This document shows, in pieces, positions 10,661 through 19,470 of a stretch of DNA of 64,000 nt. A model generated the notes under the pieces. The model had not been told where the DNA came from, did no database searches, and saw only the letters and a program-made list of their open reading frames with translations. How positions within the stretch are numbered: position 1 is the stretch's first letter; each line of letters opens with the position of its first letter. The translations under genes and the position numbers were made by a program. The DNA comes from Zavarzinia aquatilis (GTDB lineage Bacteria > Pseudomonadota > Alphaproteobacteria > Zavarziniales > Zavarziniaceae), in NCBI RefSeq assembly GCF_003173035.1, contig NZ_QGLE01000009.1, positions 1 through 64,000 of the forward strand, read 5' to 3'.

Positions 10661-12034
10661 ATGGATCGCCGCCTTCTGTCTTCCGCCCTCGCATTGCTGC
10701 TCGCCGGCTGCGGCTTCACGCCCGAGGCGCCGCCGCGCATAGCCGATATTCCGCCCGCCTTCGAGGCGGCGGGGCCGGGCGCCGGCCAATGGCCCGATGC
10801 CGACTGGTGGCGCGGCTTCGGCAGTCCGGAACTCGACCGCCTGATGGCCGAGGCGCGGGCGAACAACCCGGACCTGGCCCAGGCCGCCGCCCGCATCCTG
10901 CAGGCCGAGGCGCAAGCGCGCATCGCCGGCAGCAGCCTGTGGCCCTCGCTCTCCCTCTCCGCCAATGGTGACGCCCGGCGGGGGGAGGGCGACAATGCCT
11001 GGATTGACGGTTACAGCACCAGCCTCGGCGCCTCCTACGAGGTCGATTTCTGGGGTGCCAACGCGGCATCGCGCGGCGCTTCCGCCGCCAATCTCGCCGC
11101 CAGCCGCTTCGACCGCGAGACCGTGGCGCTGACTGTTTCCGCCTCGGTCGCGACCAGCTATCTGCAGATCCTGTCCTTGCGCGACCGGCTGGCGGTCGCG
11201 CGGCAGAACCTTTCGATCGCCGAGGATGTCCTCGCCCTCGTCACCGCCAAGGTGGGGGCGGGCGCGGCCGGCGAACTGGACCTCGCCCAGCAGCGCACCG
11301 TGGTCGCCCAGCGCCGCGCCGCCCTGCCGCCGCTGGAACAGAGCGAGCGGGAGGCGCGCGCCACCCTTGCCCTGCTGCTCGGCCGGGGCGCGACCGGCTT
11401 CACCGTGACGGGCAGCAGCCTCGCCCCGGTGAAGCTGCCCGCCGTGTTCGCCGGCCTGCCGGCCGATCTCCTGACGCGCCGGCCGGATTTGAGCCAGGCG
11501 GAAAGCCGGCTCGTCGCCGCCGATGCCGATATCGCGGCGGCCCGCGCCGCCTTCTTCCCGCAGGTGACGCTGAATGCCTCCATGGCGCTTCAGGGCGCGG
11601 CTTTCGGTGATCTGTTCGACCTCTCCTCGGCGACCTATGGCCTTGGCGCCTCGATCCTGCAGACGATCTTCGATGGCGGCCGCCTCGCCGCCCAGCAGGA
11701 TCTCGCCGAGGCGCAGAAGCTCGAACTGGTGGAAGCCTATCGCGCCGCCGTCCGCGCCGCCTTCGGCGATGCCGAGGTGGCCTTGGGTGCCGTCGATGCC
11801 CTTGGCCGGCAGGGCCTCCTTCAGGACGAGGTGGTGGCCCAGGCCCGCCGCGCCCTCGAACTCGCGCAGATCCAGTACCGCGCCGGGGCGGCCGAACTGC
11901 TCACCGTACTCTCGGCCCAGCAGTCGCTCTATGCCGCCGAGGATCAGGCGGCGCAGATCAAGCTGTCCCGCCTGACGGCGCTCGTCGGTCTCTACCGCGC
12001 CCTCGGCGGCGGCTGGCAGGCCGGCCCGGGTTAA
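10661..12034 (+). CDS. NodT-type outer-membrane efflux lipoprotein
   Basis: A 457-residue TolC-like channel that completes the MacA-MacB exporter. A lipoprotein signal is clear (ALLLAGCGF, lipidated Cys about residue 17). The two homologous outer-membrane-efflux repeats follow, each with long helices (YLQILSLRDRLAVARQN; YGLGASILQTIFDGGRLAAQ). The motif RRPDLSQAESRLVAADADI is typical of the NodT/OprM group. The start at 10661, 10 bases after macB, gives a proper lipoprotein leader; the longer open frame upstream lies inside macB. The three genes form one operon. Confidence 0.93.
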   Translation: MDRRLLSSALALLLAGCGFTPEAPPRIADIPPAFEAAGPGAGQWPDADWWRGFGSPELDRLMAEARANNPDLAQAAARILQAEAQARIAGSSLWPSLSLSANGDARRGEGDNAWIDGYSTSLGASYEVDFWGANAASRGASAANLAASRFDRETVALTVSASVATSYLQILSLRDRLAVARQNLSIAEDVLALVTAKVGAGAAGELDLAQQRTVVAQRRAALPPLEQSEREARATLALLLGRGATGFTVTGSSLAPVKLPAVFAGLPADLLTRRPDLSQAESRLVAADADIAAARAAFFPQVTLNASMALQGAAFGDLFDLSSATYGLGASILQTIFDGGRLAAQQDLAEAQKLELVEAYRAAVRAAFGDAEVALGAVDALGRQGLLQDEVVAQARRALELAQIQYRAGAAELLTVLSAQQSLYAAEDQAAQIKLSRLTALVGLYRALGGGWQAGPG

Positions 12035-12045
12035 GTTCCCACTTT

Positions 12046-12164
12046 CGTCATGCCGGCGAAGGCCGGCAAATGCCCTCTTTCATCATGCCGGCGAAGCCGG
12101 CATCTTGGACCGTCACGGGGCCTCTCTCGTGGCATGGCCCCGGCCTTCGCCGGGGCGACGAGGC
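12046..12164. repeat. Palindromic repeat cluster, three units
   Basis: Three related palindromes lie between the efflux lipoprotein gene and the TTC38-like gene: TGCCGGCGAAGGCCGGCA (12051-12068), ATGCCGGCGAAGCCGGCAT (12085-12103) and CCCCGGCCTTCGCCGGGG (12139-12156). The last is inverted relative to the others and is followed by GCGTTTTTT, so it may also stop transcription. The same family recurs at 41968, 53634 and 59718. Confidence 0.75.
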
Positions 12165-12176
12165 GTTTTTTCCCGT

Positions 12177-13556
12177 TCAGACGGCGTAGCTGCGGGCGAG
12201 GGCTTCCGCCCGGTGTTCGGCATCGACGGCGCGGGGAATCGCCCCCTCGATCCGGGCGAGGCGGGCAAGGTCGCGGAAATGCCGGGCGACGGTCGGACGG
12301 CGCCGCGCCCGCTCCGCCAGAAGCGGCGCCAGATCGCGCACATGGCCCGATTTCAGCACCGCGTCGATATAGGTCTGGACGAAGAGATCGCGCTGCGCCC
12401 GGCTGCCACCGATCAGGCCGATGCGGGGCAGGGCGGTGCCGATCTGGGTCGCCGCCTCGCCGTGATCGCCCGCGGCATGGGCGGCAAGACCGCGCGCCAG
12501 CGGCAGCGCGACTTCGGTCCACGCGGCGCGGCGGTGGCGCTTGGCCTTGGCCGCGGCCGCTTCCATGGCCAGCAGCAGGCGCTTGGCCTGCCCGTCCTGA
12601 CCGCCGCGCAGCAGCGCCATCAGGTAATGCAGGTCGTGGAAGGGTTCGATATGGTCGGCCTCGCGCCGCGCGACATGGCGGGCAAGGTCGCGCCAGCGCG
12701 CGCCGACGTCGATGCCGGCGAGTTCCAGCCGCCACAAAAGGGCGGCGGCATTGATCTGGTCCTGCGCGCAATCCTTCCAGGCGCCCCAGATGCGCTGGTC
12801 ATGGAGGGCGAGCGCGGCGGCGCCATCGTCCCGGTCGAGATACATCTGCGCGAGGTGTGACCAGTTAAGGGTCAGCATGGCGGAATTGCAGTCGTCCCAG
12901 GTCTCGGCCAGGTCTTCCAGCCATTCGATGCCCTCGTCCAGCCGGCCTTCGGCGGCGAGCACGTCGGCGACGGCGTGATGGGCGAAGGGCTCGCGCCGGC
13001 GCAGCTCGACCGCATAGCGCCCGGCGATCTCGGCATCGCGCGCCCGGCCGCATTCATGCAGGGCGACCGCCCTCATGCCGTGGATATAGGGATCGTCGCG
13101 ATTGGCCGGCAGCACGCCATCGACGATGGCCAGCATCCCCGCCGCGTCGCCCTGATTGGCCTGGTGATACTGGCAGAGTTTCACACTGGCGAGGTCGCGC
13201 GGCCATTGGGCGGCGATGTCGAGATGCAGCCGGATGGCGAGGTCGGTATCGCCCTTGGCCCAGGCCTCGACCGCGAAGAGCCACAGCTGCTCGCGCTTGG
13301 TTGCCTTGTTCACCGCCTGACGGGCCTTTTGCAGGAAAGGCTGGGCGGCGCGCGTGCCGGCGGCGGATTCGTGAAAGAGGTTCAGCACGGCGCCCAGGGT
13401 CTGGGCGAGGGCGCAGCGCGGGTCGGCGGCGATGCCCTCGAAGATGGCGCTGGCGCCCTGACCGTAGCCCAGCCACTGGTCGCACATGCGGTTGATGGCG
13501 GAAACCGCCACGGGGTTGTCGGTGGTCACGTCGTTGCCGCGCGCGTCCTTGAGCAT
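12177..13556 (-). CDS. Tetratricopeptide repeat protein, TTC38-like
   Basis: A 459-residue alpha-helical repeat protein resembling the TTC38 family, which is conserved from bacteria to animals without a settled biochemical role. Helical pairs run through most of the length, e.g. LHLDIAAQWPRDLASVKL, MRAVALHECGRARDAEIAGRYAVE and EPFAHHAVADVLAAEGRLDEGIEWLED. No signal peptide or membrane segment is seen, so it is probably cytoplasmic. The Met at 13556 is preferred over 13616 because GGGGAGGAG precedes it at proper spacing and the extra N-terminal residues look non-native. It is downstream of the LysR gene on the same strand, with an 88-base gap that could hold its own promoter. Confidence 0.75.
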   Translation of the reverse strand: MLKDARGNDVTTDNPVAVSAINRMCDQWLGYGQGASAIFEGIAADPRCALAQTLGAVLNLFHESAAGTRAAQPFLQKARQAVNKATKREQLWLFAVEAWAKGDTDLAIRLHLDIAAQWPRDLASVKLCQYHQANQGDAAGMLAIVDGVLPANRDDPYIHGMRAVALHECGRARDAEIAGRYAVELRRREPFAHHAVADVLAAEGRLDEGIEWLEDLAETWDDCNSAMLTLNWSHLAQMYLDRDDGAAALALHDQRIWGAWKDCAQDQINAAALLWRLELAGIDVGARWRDLARHVARREADHIEPFHDLHYLMALLRGGQDGQAKRLLLAMEAAAAKAKRHRRAAWTEVALPLARGLAAHAAGDHGEAATQIGTALPRIGLIGGSRAQRDLFVQTYIDAVLKSGHVRDLAPLLAERARRRPTVARHFRDLARLARIEGAIPRAVDAEHRAEALARSYAV

Positions 13557-13644
13557 GGGCTCCTCCCCTTCTTGTCGGTGACAGTTTGGGGACAGGTGCA
13601 TTGCACAAGCAAGCACCGCCTTTGCCGCAGGCTGCCGCAGGGTC

Positions 13645-14547
13645 TCAGGCGGCTTCGGTCAGGCCGCCCGCCTCGGCGAGGAGATCGAGGAAGGTCGCCG
13701 CGGCGGGAGAGGGCGGATACTGGTTCGGTTCGGCATGGGCGACCACCAGTTCCCAGCACATTTCCGGGCCGGCCAATACGCTGACGGCGAGGGCGGGCCG
13801 GCGGGCCCGGGCGATGGCCTCGGGGATCAGCGCGATGCCGAGACCGCGCGCCACCAGCTCCAGCAGGGTTTCGAGGTCGCTCACCTCAAAGGCGATATGT
13901 CTCTCCAGCCCGGCGTCGGCGAAGCTGCGGTCGATCAGCCGCCGCGTGCCCCAGGCCGGGGCGAAATCGACGAAAGGCTGGCCGCGCAGGGCCTCCAGCG
14001 GCAGGGCGTCCCGCCCGGCGAGCGGATGGCCCGGCGCGGTCGCCAGCACCAGATCCTCGCAGGCGATCAGGCGGGTGGCGATATCGGGCGGCGGATCGCA
14101 CAAGGGCAGGATGGCGAGGTCCAGCCGGTCGTCCCTGATCTTTTCGATCAGATGGCCGGCATCGCCCTGGCACAGGCGCACCTCGATCCCCGGGTGCAGG
14201 CGGTGGAACCGCGCCAGCAGGCTGGGCAGGTCGAGAAAGGCCGGCAGCGCCTGCACCGCGCCGATGGCGAGCGTGCCCTGGCGCAGGCCCTGCACCGCCG
14301 CGACGGCCTCGCGCGCATCCCGTGCCGCCTCGATCACCACCCGCGCCTTGTCCAGCAGCACCCGGCCCGCCGCGGTCAGGCGCACCTGCCGCGTGTTGCG
14401 GATGAACAGCGGCGCGCCCAGTTCCGCCTCGAGCTGGCGGATGGAGGTCGAGAGGGCGGATTGCACGATGTTCACTCGCCGGGCCGCGCGGGTGAATTGC
14501 TCCTCCTCGGCGACGGCGATGAAATGCTGAAGCTGGCGAAGTTCCAT
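13645..14547 (-). CDS. LysR-family transcriptional regulator
   Basis: A 300-residue DNA-binding regulator. The N-terminal winged helix-turn-helix (1-60: MELRQLQHFIAVAEEEQFTR, then AARRVNIVQSALSTSIRQLE) is canonical, and a periplasmic-binding-protein-like effector domain follows (about 90-300). The Met at 14547 gives the standard LysR N-terminus; an earlier start at 14586 would add 13 residues and run into the candidate operator. The gene is divergent from an aldo/keto reductase, the usual arrangement in which a LysR protein controls its neighbour and itself. Effector unknown. Confidence 0.9.
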   Translation of the reverse strand: MELRQLQHFIAVAEEEQFTRAARRVNIVQSALSTSIRQLEAELGAPLFIRNTRQVRLTAAGRVLLDKARVVIEAARDAREAVAAVQGLRQGTLAIGAVQALPAFLDLPSLLARFHRLHPGIEVRLCQGDAGHLIEKIRDDRLDLAILPLCDPPPDIATRLIACEDLVLATAPGHPLAGRDALPLEALRGQPFVDFAPAWGTRRLIDRSFADAGLERHIAFEVSDLETLLELVARGLGIALIPEAIARARRPALAVSVLAGPEMCWELVVAHAEPNQYPPSPAAATFLDLLAEAGGLTEAA

Positions 14548-14569
14548 GGGCAGGGCCAATTCATCTGTT

Positions 14570-14593
14570 ATAGCGATGAATACCATCGTTTAT
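14570..14593. promoter_or_regulatory. Candidate LysR operator
   Basis: CGATG (14574-14578) and CATCG (14584-14588) form a perfect inverted repeat with a 5-base spacer, flanked by ATA and TAT. It sits in the divergent promoter region, 27 bases before the LysR start and 75 before the reductase start. This fits the position of a LysR recognition site. Confidence 0.45.
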
Positions 14594-14662
14594 TTCTGTT
14601 GGAAAGATTGCGGGGCGGGCGCCATCGTTGGACCGTTGTGGCTTTTTCGATGGGGCATGGGC

Positions 14663-15652
14663 ATGGAACAGATCGGTATCGGCAAGTCGGGCGTGATGAC
14701 GTCCCGCATCGGCCTCGGCACCTGGGCGATCGGCGGCTGGATGTGGGGCGGCACGGACGAGTCCGAATCCATCGCCACCATCCACAGCGCCATCGACCGG
14801 GGCGTGACCCTGGTCGATACCGCGCCGGTCTATGGCTTCGGTACCTCGGAAGACATCGTGGGCAAGGCCCTCGCCATGGATGGTTACCGGGCGAAGGCGC
14901 AGATCGCGACCAAGGCCGGCCTTGCCTGGAGGGACGGCAAGGTGTTCCGCGACTCGCGGCCCGAGCGCCTGCGCCTGGAGATCGAGGATTCGCTGCGCCG
15001 CCTGCGCACCGATGTCATCGACCTCTACCAGATTCACTGGCCGGACCTCGAAGCCCCGATCGACGAAACCGCGCGGGTGCTGGAAGACCTGAAGGCGGCG
15101 GGCAAGATCCGCTCCATCGGCGTCAGCAATTATTCGCCGGCGCAGATGGACGAATTCCGTGCCGTCGCCCCCCTCGACGCGGTGCAGCCGCCCTATAATC
15201 TGCTCGAGCGCGAGATCGAGGCGGATGTCCTGCCCTATGCGGCGAAGACGGGCCTTACCGTCCTGTCCTATGGCGCGATCTGCCGCGGGCTGCTCAGCGG
15301 CCGGATCAAGGCGGACACGGCCTTCACCGGCGACGACCTGCGCCAGAACGATCCCAAGTTCAAGGCACCGCGCTTCGCCCATTACCTCGACGCCGTCGCC
15401 GAACTGGACGCCTTGGCCCGTCTGCGCTGGGGCAAGACGGTGCTGTCCCTCGCCATTCGCTGGGTGCTGGATCAGGGGCCGACCATCGCCCTCTGGGGCG
15501 CGCGCCGGCCGGACCAGCTCGATCCCGTCGGCGATATCGACGGCTGGACCGTCGATGCCGAGGCGAAGGCGGAAATCGACGCCATCCTCGCCCGCTGCAT
15601 CCCCGATCCGGTCTCCCCCGCCTTCATGGCCCCGCCGGTGAAGCGGCCGTAA
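14663..15652 (+). CDS. Aldo/keto reductase
   Basis: A 329-residue NAD(P)H-dependent (alpha/beta)8-barrel oxidoreductase of the aldo/keto reductase superfamily. The catalytic Asp and Tyr are visible in LVDTAPVYGFGTSEDIVGKAL (Asp about 45, Tyr about 50), the Lys in IATKAGL and the His in LYQIHWPDLEAP. SIGVSNYSPAQM is a typical nicotinamide-side motif. An in-frame ATG at 14657 would add two residues. It is divergent from the LysR regulator. The substrate cannot be assigned; bacterial relatives often act on small aldehydes, quinones or sugars. Confidence 0.88.
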   Translation: MEQIGIGKSGVMTSRIGLGTWAIGGWMWGGTDESESIATIHSAIDRGVTLVDTAPVYGFGTSEDIVGKALAMDGYRAKAQIATKAGLAWRDGKVFRDSRPERLRLEIEDSLRRLRTDVIDLYQIHWPDLEAPIDETARVLEDLKAAGKIRSIGVSNYSPAQMDEFRAVAPLDAVQPPYNLLEREIEADVLPYAAKTGLTVLSYGAICRGLLSGRIKADTAFTGDDLRQNDPKFKAPRFAHYLDAVAELDALARLRWGKTVLSLAIRWVLDQGPTIALWGARRPDQLDPVGDIDGWTVDAEAKAEIDAILARCIPDPVSPAFMAPPVKRP

Positions 15653-15722
15653 GGGGGCAGACGAAGGCGCGGCTCGCCGGTCGCCGCGCCGTCATCCGTC
15701 GAGGATCGTTGCGTCCGGGGGG

Positions 15723-16235
15723 TCAGCCCTGGTCGTTGCTCATGAGTTTGGTTTCGACGATTTCGCTGACGCGCGACATGAATTCCATGCCCATGTGGAT
15801 CTGGACGTCGCTCAGGTGGTCGACGATCGCATTGATGAATGTCTCGCCGCTGGCGATCATCTCGCGGATGAAGGTGGCGCCGGCCTCGGTCAGGCCGATC
15901 ACCTTTTCCCGCCCCGATTCGCTGCTCTCCTCGATGGTGATGAAGCCGAGCGGGGGCTGGCTCAGCTTGCGCAGGGCCTTGGAGATGGCGGGGCTGCTCA
16001 GGTCGTACCATTCCACGATCAGCTGCTCGATCACCTTGCGGCGCAGCACGCGGCCGCCCTCGCCCTTGGAATGAATCAGCCACATGATCACGGTCTGATG
16101 GCGGTCGAGGATGCCGCCGGACAGGTTTTTCTCGACCGCCATGCCGACCGTATAGTGATAGGGAAAGAACAGTTTCAGGAAATTGAGGGCAGCGTTCTGA
16201 CGTGTGATCGGGCTATCTAAATTATACTTCGACAT
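15723..16235 (-). CDS. MarR-family transcriptional regulator
   Basis: A 170-residue winged-helix dimeric regulator. The recognition helix region lies near residues 75-95 (WYDLSSPAISKALRKLSQP), the wing near 95-115 (GFITIEESSESGREKVIGLT), and long dimerisation helices flank it. Its C-terminal part (TEAGATFIREMI) matches the family's LTxxG pattern. It is followed on the same strand upstream by the acyl-CoA ligase gene, and a motif found before it recurs before the P450 and aldehyde dehydrogenase genes. Several MarR proteins sense CoA thioesters made by a neighbouring ligase, so it may be the local regulator. That is inference. Confidence 0.85.
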   Translation of the reverse strand: MSKYNLDSPITRQNAALNFLKLFFPYHYTVGMAVEKNLSGGILDRHQTVIMWLIHSKGEGGRVLRRKVIEQLIVEWYDLSSPAISKALRKLSQPPLGFITIEESSESGREKVIGLTEAGATFIREMIASGETFINAIVDHLSDVQIHMGMEFMSRVSEIVETKLMSNDQG

Positions 16236-16366
16236 TCAAGCGGAACTTTCGTTTGACCGCTCATCCGTCTCCCGCCGACGGCACCTGGTACCACCAGGGT
16301 CGGAGCGGCGGTGCGAGACGGCATCGGCGGCGGGGAGAGCGAGCAAGTCGTTCCAACGGTAACCTC

Positions 16367-16389
16367 GGAAAATATTGTTGCCAAGAAAG
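16367..16389. promoter_or_regulatory. Shared motif, copy 1 (between ligase and marR)
   Basis: GGAAAATATTGTTGCC (16367-16382) followed by AAGAAAG lies about 130 bases upstream of the MarR start. It closely resembles sequences at 18086-18107 and 19843-19862. The rest of the 165-base gap (16236-16400) shows no gene. Confidence 0.45.
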
Positions 16390-16400
16390 CTTTTGGCCGG

Positions 16401-17993
16401 TCAGGCCGCGTAGCGGCGGCGAAGCTCGGCCTTGAGCACCTTGCCCGTGGCGCCGAGCGGCAATGTATCCGTGAATTCGATCCGCTCCGGCACCTGCCAC
16501 CGGGCCAGGCTGCGCCCGAGGTGGCTGCGCAGCGCCTCGGCGTCGGGGGTGGCGCCGGCTCTGGGGCAGACAATCAGCAGGGGCCGTTCACCCCAGGTCG
16601 GGTCGGGCACCGCGATGGCCGCCGCGGTCTGGACGAAATCGAGTTCGCAGGCGAGTTCCTCGAGCGCGGCGGCGCTGATCCATTCGCCACCCGATTTGAT
16701 CAGATCCTTGGCCCGGTCGGTCAGGCGCAGGCGGTAGCCGGGCTCGATCCGGGCGATGTCGCCGGTGGCGAGCCAGCGGCGCTGGAAGTCGGCGACCGGG
16801 CGCCGGTAGTAACCGGCTGCGATCCAGGCGCCGCGCACCAGAAGCTCGCCCTCGGCGAGACCCGGGGCCTCGTCCCCCCGGGCGAGCGCGAGGCGAACGC
16901 CGTAGAGCGGACGGCCCTGGCTCAGTTTCAGGGCCTGGCGCCGGTCGGCCGGCAGGGCGGCTTCGGCGGGGTTCAGATTGCCGATGGTGCAGACCGGGCT
17001 GGTCTCCGTCATGCCCCAGCCCTGCACCATGTCGATGCCGTGCTCGTCCTCGAAATAGGCGAGCAGGGCACGGGGCAGCGCGGCGCCGCCGATCATCAGA
17101 CGGCGCAGCGCGGGCAGCCGCCGCCCGCTCGTTCGCAGGTATTCGGCCAGGCCCTGCCAGACCGTGGGCACGCCGACCGCGACGGTGACGCCTTCCTCGG
17201 CGAAGAGGGTGGTCAGGCTGGCACCGTCCAGCCGGTTGCGCGGCAACACCAGCCGCGCGCCGGCGAGCAGGCAGAGATAGGGCAGGCCCCAGGCATTGAC
17301 ATGGAACATGGGCACGACCGGCACCACGCTGTCGGCCGCGCCGAGACCGAGATAGGCCGGCAGGCCGCAGACGAGCGCGTGAAGCACGGTCGAGCGGTGG
17401 CTGTAGAGCACGCCCTTGGGATCGCCCGTCGTTCCCGAGGTGTAGCAGAGGCCCGAGGCCGCATCCTCCTCGACCCTGGGCCAGGCGGGCAGCGGCGCCC
17501 GGGCGGCGACGGAAGCGTCGAAGTGGAGGAGGTCCGGCCAGTCCTCGACGGCGGCGTCATCGCCCGCGTCCAGCATGACGAAGCCGGCGATGGCTGGCAC
17601 TTCCGCCCGCAGCATACGCGCGAGCGGCAGGAACTCGGGCTCGAAGAACAGCACCCGGTCCTCCGCCTCGGCGGCGATCCGGGCGATCGTCTGCCGATCG
17701 AGGCGCGGGTTGATGGTGTGGCACACAGCGCCGATGCCCGGGATGGCGTAATAGAGCGCGAGGTGACGCCAATTGTTCCAGGCGAGGGTGGCGACCCGGG
17801 TTCCCGGCGTCACGCCGAGATCGAGCAGCAGACTCGCCGTCCGCGACGCGATCTCGGCGAAGGCCGCGACAGTATGCCGGCTGCGGCTGCCGTCGGCCTC
17901 GACCGAGACGATTTCCTGGTCCGGGTTACATGACGCGGCATGTTCCAGGATCGAGGCAATGGTCAGGGGGAAATCCATCATCTGGCCGCGCAT
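16401..17993 (-). CDS. AMP-binding acyl-CoA ligase
   Basis: A 530-residue member of the adenylate-forming (ANL) superfamily that activates a carboxylic acid to its CoA ester via an acyl-AMP. The phosphate-binding loop YTSGTTGDPKG (about 184-194), the A5 motif GWGMTETSP, the A7 motif ATGDIARIEPGYRLRLTDRA, the A8 stretch KDLIKSGGEWISA and the C-terminal catalytic Lys in ATGKVLKAEL (about 518) are all present. The overall pattern resembles medium/long-chain fatty-acyl ligases, but substrate choice is not readable. It is divergent from the P450 gene across a 122-base promoter region, which suggests it activates the acid formed by the P450/aldehyde dehydrogenase route. Confidence 0.92.
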   Translation of the reverse strand: MRGQMMDFPLTIASILEHAASCNPDQEIVSVEADGSRSRHTVAAFAEIASRTASLLLDLGVTPGTRVATLAWNNWRHLALYYAIPGIGAVCHTINPRLDRQTIARIAAEAEDRVLFFEPEFLPLARMLRAEVPAIAGFVMLDAGDDAAVEDWPDLLHFDASVAARAPLPAWPRVEEDAASGLCYTSGTTGDPKGVLYSHRSTVLHALVCGLPAYLGLGAADSVVPVVPMFHVNAWGLPYLCLLAGARLVLPRNRLDGASLTTLFAEEGVTVAVGVPTVWQGLAEYLRTSGRRLPALRRLMIGGAALPRALLAYFEDEHGIDMVQGWGMTETSPVCTIGNLNPAEAALPADRRQALKLSQGRPLYGVRLALARGDEAPGLAEGELLVRGAWIAAGYYRRPVADFQRRWLATGDIARIEPGYRLRLTDRAKDLIKSGGEWISAAALEELACELDFVQTAAAIAVPDPTWGERPLLIVCPRAGATPDAEALRSHLGRSLARWQVPERIEFTDTLPLGATGKVLKAELRRRYAA

Positions 17994-18068
17994 GTGCCGC
18001 TTCCTTTCTTCGGGGGAGCCGGGGGCGGCGGGTGGCGATTTTGCCGATTGACGAGCCCGCCACCGGCC

Positions 18069-18107
18069 GGCATATTATTGCCAGAGGAAATAATGTCGAC
18101 AAGAAAG
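18069..18107. promoter_or_regulatory. Shared motif, copy 2 (ligase/P450 divergent promoter)
   Basis: Two related elements sit side by side: GGCATATTATTGCC (18069-18082), with GGCA/TGCC arms, and GGAAATAATGTCGACAAGAAAG (18086-18107), split here as GGAAATAATGTCGAC plus AAGAAAG. ATTATTGCC and GGAAATAAT also form a near-perfect inverted repeat (8 of 9). The final AAGAAAG doubles as the likely ribosome binding site of the P450 gene, so its conservation is partly explained by translation. Confidence 0.5.
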
Positions 18108-18115
18108 TGATAAAA

Positions 18116-19375
18116 ATGACCATGGGCGAAGCGCTCGCGAAGATCTTCACCGTCGACCGGCTGAACAGCCCGGAAGTGGTGCGCAATCCCTATCCCTATT
18201 ACGACGAACTGCGCGGGGCCGCTCCGCTTTTCGGTTATCGCGACTTCCCGCCCGGCACCGTGCCGGGGGTCGATCAGCCTGAACCGTCCTGGGTCGTGCT
18301 GTCCCACGCCGATGTCTCGCGCGTCGCCTTCGATCACGAAGCCTTCTCCTCTCGCGATGGCCTCCAGGAACAGTCGAGCGCGCCCACGCTGATGCTGGTG
18401 AACCATGACCGGCCGGAACACACGAGGTTGCGCAAGATCGCGGCCAAGGCTTTCTCGCCGGCGGCGGTCCAGGCTCTTGGCCCGGCCGTGCGCGAGCTGG
18501 TGCGGGATACCATGGCCGGCTTCTTCGACAGCCGGCCCGAAGGTACGCCGGTCGACGTGATGGCCGATTACTGCGCCTTGCTGCCGGCGCGGGTGATCGC
18601 CCTTGTCATGGGGGTGCCGCAATCGCGCGACCGGGACATCCGGCGCTGGGCGACCGCCTTCATGCTCTCGGCCGACCTCTCGGCGGAGGAGCGCCAGCGC
18701 TGCAATACCGAAGTCTGGGAATTCTACACGGGCCATGTGCGGGCCCAGATCGAGGCCCGCGCGCGGGGCGAGCGTTCGCCCGGCGACCTGCTCAATTCCT
18801 TCATCGAAACCGAGGTCGACGGCGAGCGCCTCGATGAGGACGAAATCATCCGTTTCTGCGTGACGGCCACGGTGGCGGGGGCCGAGACGACGAGCTTCCT
18901 GCTCGGCAATCTCTTCGCCGTGCTGGCCGACGAACCGGCGGTTTGGCCTGCGCTGCAGGCCGATCGCGGCAAATTCACCGCGGTCTACGAAGAGACGCTG
19001 CGCTTCCACGGCCCGCCCCAGCGCCTGTTCCGGGTGGCGACGCGCGACGTCGAAATCGGCCACGCCAAGATCCGCCGTGGCGACTGGGTCGCCTGCTTTT
19101 TCGGCGCGGCGAACTACGATGCCAGCGTCTTCCCCGAGCCCTATCGCTTCCGCCTCGACCGGCCGAATGGCAATCAGCACATGAGCTTCGGCCACGGCAT
19201 CCATCGTTGCCTGGGGGCGCCCCTGGCGCGGCTCGAGGCCGAGATGACGGTGCTCGAACTGCTCGATCGCTACACGGCGCTGAAGCGCGCCGGCACGCTG
19301 CGCTGGCAGGGTGTCAGCCTGCTCAACCATGGGCCGGAGAGCAATCCGATCGCCTTCCACCGCAAGGCGCCGTAA
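18116..19375 (+). CDS. Cytochrome P450 (soluble, class I)
   Basis: A 419-residue haem monooxygenase that inserts one oxygen atom into a substrate using electrons from a ferredoxin. The I-helix oxygen-activation motif AGAETTS (254-260), the K-helix ExxR (Glu293/Arg296 in EETLR) and the haem-ligand loop FGHGIHRCLG with Cys365 are intact. There is no membrane anchor, as expected for bacterial soluble P450s of the CYP101/CYP107 type. The ATG at 18116 follows AAGAAAG at 8 bases; a second ATG lies at 18122. A [2Fe-2S] ferredoxin follows after 95 bases. No ferredoxin reductase is in the window. Substrate unknown; neighbours suggest a hydrophobic compound. Confidence 0.95.
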   Translation: MTMGEALAKIFTVDRLNSPEVVRNPYPYYDELRGAAPLFGYRDFPPGTVPGVDQPEPSWVVLSHADVSRVAFDHEAFSSRDGLQEQSSAPTLMLVNHDRPEHTRLRKIAAKAFSPAAVQALGPAVRELVRDTMAGFFDSRPEGTPVDVMADYCALLPARVIALVMGVPQSRDRDIRRWATAFMLSADLSAEERQRCNTEVWEFYTGHVRAQIEARARGERSPGDLLNSFIETEVDGERLDEDEIIRFCVTATVAGAETTSFLLGNLFAVLADEPAVWPALQADRGKFTAVYEETLRFHGPPQRLFRVATRDVEIGHAKIRRGDWVACFFGAANYDASVFPEPYRFRLDRPNGNQHMSFGHGIHRCLGAPLARLEAEMTVLELLDRYTALKRAGTLRWQGVSLLNHGPESNPIAFHRKAP

Positions 19376-19470
19376 GCGCCTGATCGCCGGAACTTCTGGC
19401 CCCGGATCCGTCCGGGGCCCTTTGCCGAAGAGACGCCGGCGCCGTGGGGGCCGGCGAAATGGGATTCGTC

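Noticed and set aside
13586-15198. Plus-strand frames opposite the LysR gene
   Set aside because: No domain is visible, and the LysR helix-turn-helix on the minus strand is canonical.
15652-15722. Terminator between the aldo/keto reductase and marR
   Set aside because: The convergent ends are only 70 bases apart and I could not find a convincing stem with a T tract.
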